From assembly GCA_013400155.1 (NCBI GenBank), contig VXBM01000131.1:662202-726201 (forward strand): a DNA stretch of 64,000 nucleotides. The letters run 5' to 3'. The stretch's first letter is position 1. Each line of letters opens with the position of its first letter. Positions 62,701-64,000 of this stretch are shown here, piece by piece. Under the pieces are notes generated by a model. The model was not told where the DNA came from, searched no databases, and saw only the letters and a list, made by a program, of their open reading frames with translations. Both the position numbers and the translations under genes were made by a program. The stretch is from Helopsaltes ochotensis. Taxonomy: Eukaryota; Chordata; Aves; Passeriformes; Locustellidae.

Positions 62701-62936
62701 TAATGTTCTGTTAATAAGATATACAACATAACAGTCTTGAGATTTACATAAAATATGCTCCTGTTGATCTGAATTCAATTTTAAATTGTTGAGACTGGAT
62801 TTGCTGCTTACTATAATCCAGGCATTTCTTCATGACCTAATAAATGCCATTTTTTTTCCCCAGATCTGTTTTCTCCTGTTTGCTGTTCTCTACATAGTTT
62901 CCTACTTTATAATCACAAGATACAAAAGGAAAGCAG
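47722..62936 (+). CDS. LMBR1: LMBR1, limb region 1 membrane protein, coding exons 1-2 (3' incomplete)
   Basis: Exon 1 (47722-47784) encodes MEADEVTIREQNFHSQVREY then T; exon 2 (62864-62936) continues ICFLLFAVLYIVSYFIITRY and KRKA. Joined, this matches the vertebrate LMBR1 N-terminus (human MEGQDEVSAREQHFHSQVRE, then STICFLLFAILY). LMBR1 is a multi-pass plasma-membrane protein of the lipocalin-receptor-like LMBR1/LIMR family. Exon 2 supplies most of the first membrane helix and the following basic stop-transfer RYKRK. The gene is known mainly because its intron 5 holds the ZRS limb enhancer of SHH. The start has a strong context (A at -3, G at +4) and an in-frame TGA just upstream, so no N-terminal extension is expected. 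Intron 1 is about 15.1 kb. The remaining exons lie beyond the window. Confidence 0.95.
48186..48522 (+). mobile_element. CR1 retroposon 3' end (sense) in LMBR1 intron 1
   Basis: AAGTATCTAAAGGGGAGGTGC, CAAGAGGATGGTGCAGGCTC, GGCAATGGGCAGAAACTGAT, TGCACTGGAACAGATTGCCC, GTGGTCCCTTCTAACTGTGA and a terminal TCGGATTCTGTGAA give the complete CR1 3'UTR order, about 400 bases after exon 1. Confidence 0.9.
48530..50285. other. LMBR1 intron 1 sequence without recognisable features
   Basis: Mixed-composition intronic DNA. Open frames at 48482-48781 and 49263-49559 show no family resemblance. Confidence 0.45.
50290..50560 (+). mobile_element. CR1 retroposon 3' end (sense) in LMBR1 intron 1
   Basis: TTAAACATTGGGAAGAAATTC, GGTGAGGCACTGGCATAGGC, TGCCCAGAGAAGTTGTGGAT, GCCCCATCCCTGGCAGTGTT and AAGGTCCCTTCCAACCATTC are canonical CR1 3'UTR segments. 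Confidence 0.9.
50570..52970. other. LMBR1 intron 1 sequence without recognisable features
   Basis: AT-rich intronic DNA with a short duplication of ATTTTTAAGTATTTCA near 52240-52278. Confidence 0.45.
52978..53160 (-). CDS. Unidentified coding-like ORF antisense in LMBR1 intron 1
   Basis: 60 codons including MELSKSCFYLGNKYLSPLVY, AKYFEMPIDSRWIHSADPQD and QQPEDDSSLLKVQYSTHVYK, then TAA. Codon use looks protein-like (many AAG, CAG, GCC, TAT) and unlike the AT-rich surroundings, and the composition is balanced. A possible acceptor (AAATAG) precedes the Glu-Leu-Ser start on the minus strand, but its polypyrimidine tract is weak. I do not recognise the protein. It could be a fragment of a retrocopy, the last exon of an antisense gene, or chance. 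Confidence 0.3.
   Translation of the reverse strand: MELSKSCFYLGNKYLSPLVYAKYFEMPIDSRWIHSADPQDQQPEDDSSLLKVQYSTHVYK
53649..53684. repeat. Two-copy short repeat
   Basis: AAAGTGGTAAAGTCAC occurs twice, separated by four bases, followed by related words. Local duplication. Confidence 0.7.
53700..56925. other. LMBR1 intron 1 sequence without recognisable features
   Basis: AT-rich intronic DNA. No gene or confident repeat seen. Confidence 0.45.
56930..57045 (+). mobile_element. Old CR1 coding-region fragment (sense)
   Basis: TTCATAAATGACCTGGAGAAG then GGAGTGACTAAGTTTGTAAT resembles the CR1 reverse-transcriptase segment encoding FINDLE...SKFADD. Short and diverged. Confidence 0.5.
57125..57400 (-). 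mobile_element. CR1 retroposon fragment (antisense)
   Basis: CTCCAGGAATGGAGATTGTGC then AGCCTTGCTGGGCAACTGGT, CCACTGACATCACGGTCAAG and GTCCTTCAACCTGTCTGCAC match a reverse CR1 3' region. The 166-codon plus-strand open frame across it is therefore not a gene. Confidence 0.75.
57900..58435 (+). mobile_element. Solo LTR of an endogenous retrovirus in LMBR1 intron 1
   Basis: Promoter-like TATAGGATAAAAG near 58290, then ATGCCTTTGGGGAGCTATCC, a polyadenylation signal in GGGCTGAATAAACTGCATAC, and a GT-rich U5-like AACTCACTTTGTCTCTGAG followed by TTCTTCTGCGAGTCA. The U3-like part carries CpG-rich words (GCGACTCC, ACTGCGCAGGCGC) unlike the intron around it. This is the layout of an LTR. No retroviral genes are adjacent, so it is a solo copy. 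The boundaries are estimates. Confidence 0.7.
58440..60085. other. LMBR1 intron 1 sequence without recognisable features
   Basis: AT-rich intronic DNA. Nothing assignable. Confidence 0.45.
60090..60225 (+). mobile_element. Possible ancient CR1 fragment
   Basis: GACCTGGAGTGCTGCATACAA ... GAGAAACATGAAGTGAAACT and ACAAGGCTGG resemble the CR1 segment CTGGAGTGCTGT ... GAGACATGGAGC ... GCAACGAGGCTGG. Very diverged. Confidence 0.35.
60230..62863. other. LMBR1 intron 1 sequence up to exon 2
   Basis: AT-rich intronic DNA with a T-rich tract near 62036-62070. It ends in a strong acceptor TTTTTTTTCCCCAG at 62850-62863. Confidence 0.5.
62864..62936 (+). CDS. LMBR1: LMBR1 coding exon 2
   Basis: 73 bases, phase 0 in and phase 1 out, donor CAG|GTAAGC. 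Encodes ICFLLFAVLYIVSYFIITRY and KRKA, the first transmembrane helix. Confidence 0.95.
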
Positions 62937-64000
62937 GTAAGCATATAATTTTTAAATGTAAAAAAAAAAAAAATTGTTTTTCAGATAAACAGATGATTCT
63001 TTTCCAGTCCATCTCCATGTGGAAAGTGGAAGAAACAAAACTGTTTGTTAGGCTACTGGTCTGTGGCAGCCTGGATTGTCCTGATTGTGTATGGCAGCTT
63101 AAGTGTTTTGAGAGGGAACAAAGGGGTTAATGTCAAAGTCGATGCTTCTGCCTCCCTTGGCAGGGAGATCCTGTTGTTTTTCTTTCACATCAGCTTTTCC
63201 AGAGTATCTTCAGTTGTGTTTTAGCAGCAAAATCAGGTTCTGAGCTTTTGCTAATAAAGTGAAAGGTTGCCAGTGCTACAGAAGGGAAGTAGCATTATTT
63301 CTTCAAAAAGTCCTGCTCTGATCAGGTACAGTTATTATTTCAGTTGTCTTAACCTGTTTCTTTCAAGTTCACCACTGAAATTTAGAAAATACCTTGAGAT
63401 AATACTCTATTTTTTTTCTCTTTGGAAACTTTGTGTAGTTTTCCAATCTAAGACTAGTCTGTCTGTAGGACACCCTGTCATTTTCTTAGATATTTTTTCT
63501 AGAGACACATAGCATAAAAATCGGTATAAAATCACAGAATCTTTGACTCTTGACAGCTTATCTGGGACCTTGGTGCTTGATAATAGTCAGGCTGTAGAAA
63601 CATTCTTGTGTATGGTGATTTTGGTTCTTTGAACTTTATTGGGAACTGTTAATTGAGTGACCTGTGTTATGACAGAGCTGCTTTCATGGATGGATTCATG
63701 TTTTAAAAAGTAAACCTTTCGTGGAATTTAATTCCTTGAAAGAAAGGTACATCTCTGTAAATGTAGGAAGTAAGACAGATACTATCTTCTGATCCTGATA
63801 TATGTATTTTGGACATTACAAAGCTGCTACCATTTGGAGATGGAGAAGAACAGGAAGAGGAAGCTCAACAGTGTTTGGCAAACACTGTTGGATGCAAAGA
63901 CACTTTTATTACCTTTTGTTGGCAGTTGATCTCCTCAGCTAGGAAGAGGAGCTGCTCTGCAGCTGTCCTGACTTTAGGAAAGCTTTGTGAGCACGTACTT
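62937..64000. other. LMBR1: LMBR1 intron 2 (partial)
   Basis: Intronic DNA from the exon 2 donor to the window edge. The next coding exon (human SDEQEDEDAIVNRI) is not seen. Confidence 0.6.

Noticed and set aside
47722..64000. ZRS limb enhancer of SHH inside LMBR1
   Set aside because: The ZRS lies in LMBR1 intron 5. Only exons 1 and 2 are in this window, so it must be further right.

Overview
The window is nuclear DNA of a bird, most likely a songbird. The evidence is the vertebrate intron/exon structure, many CR1 retroposon 3' ends (the dominant avian repeat), and an LTR at about 7.15-7.78 kb of a kind I associate from memory with passerine endogenous retroviruses. Three genes are in the order MNX1 - NOM1 - LMBR1, the conserved synteny block of human 7q36 and chicken chromosome 2 next to SHH. 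There are two N-gaps (25829-25941 and 47079-47369) and a single N at 3252.

Layout: (1) 15-347, + strand, last coding exon of MNX1 (HB9), starting inside homeodomain helix 3, with its 3'UTR and a poly(A) signal near 788. (2) 0.8-13.5 kb, MNX1-NOM1 intergenic DNA: GC-rich and homeodomain-motif-rich blocks that look like regulatory elements (1.2-1.4, 1.8-1.9, 3.6-4.4 kb), microsatellites, one LTR and a perfect hairpin. (3) 13.48-25.83 kb, minus strand, NOM1: I could place all 11 coding exons with canonical GT/AG borders and matching phases. Only about the first 20 codons are lost, in the gap. (4) 25.9-47.4 kb, the divergent NOM1-LMBR1 intergenic region: a cluster of three CR1s right at the NOM1 promoter, several AT-rich segments that look like conserved non-coding DNA, an octamer-motif cluster near 34.0-34.7 kb, two copies of one LTR family, and a further CR1. 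(5) 47.4-64 kb, CpG-rich LMBR1 promoter, coding exon 1 (47722-47784), a 15.1 kb intron 1 with CR1s and a solo LTR, coding exon 2 (62864-62936), and the start of intron 2. The limb SHH enhancer ZRS (LMBR1 intron 5) lies beyond the right edge.

How the genes relate: MNX1 (motor-neuron/pancreas transcription factor), NOM1 (nucleolar 18S rRNA processing factor) and LMBR1 (multi-pass membrane protein hosting the SHH limb enhancer) have no shared pathway. Their linkage reflects regulatory architecture. Two strong CTCF consensus matches, one at the NOM1 promoter and one just past the NOM1 3' end, are both on the minus strand. They could help insulate the MNX1 domain from the LMBR1/SHH domain.

I saw no RNA gene, CRISPR array or clearly novel multi-gene system. 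The most interesting leads are the CTCF pair, the apparent lack of the PP1-docking motif in NOM1, an in-frame uORF directly before LMBR1, and an unidentified antisense coding-like ORF in LMBR1 intron 1.
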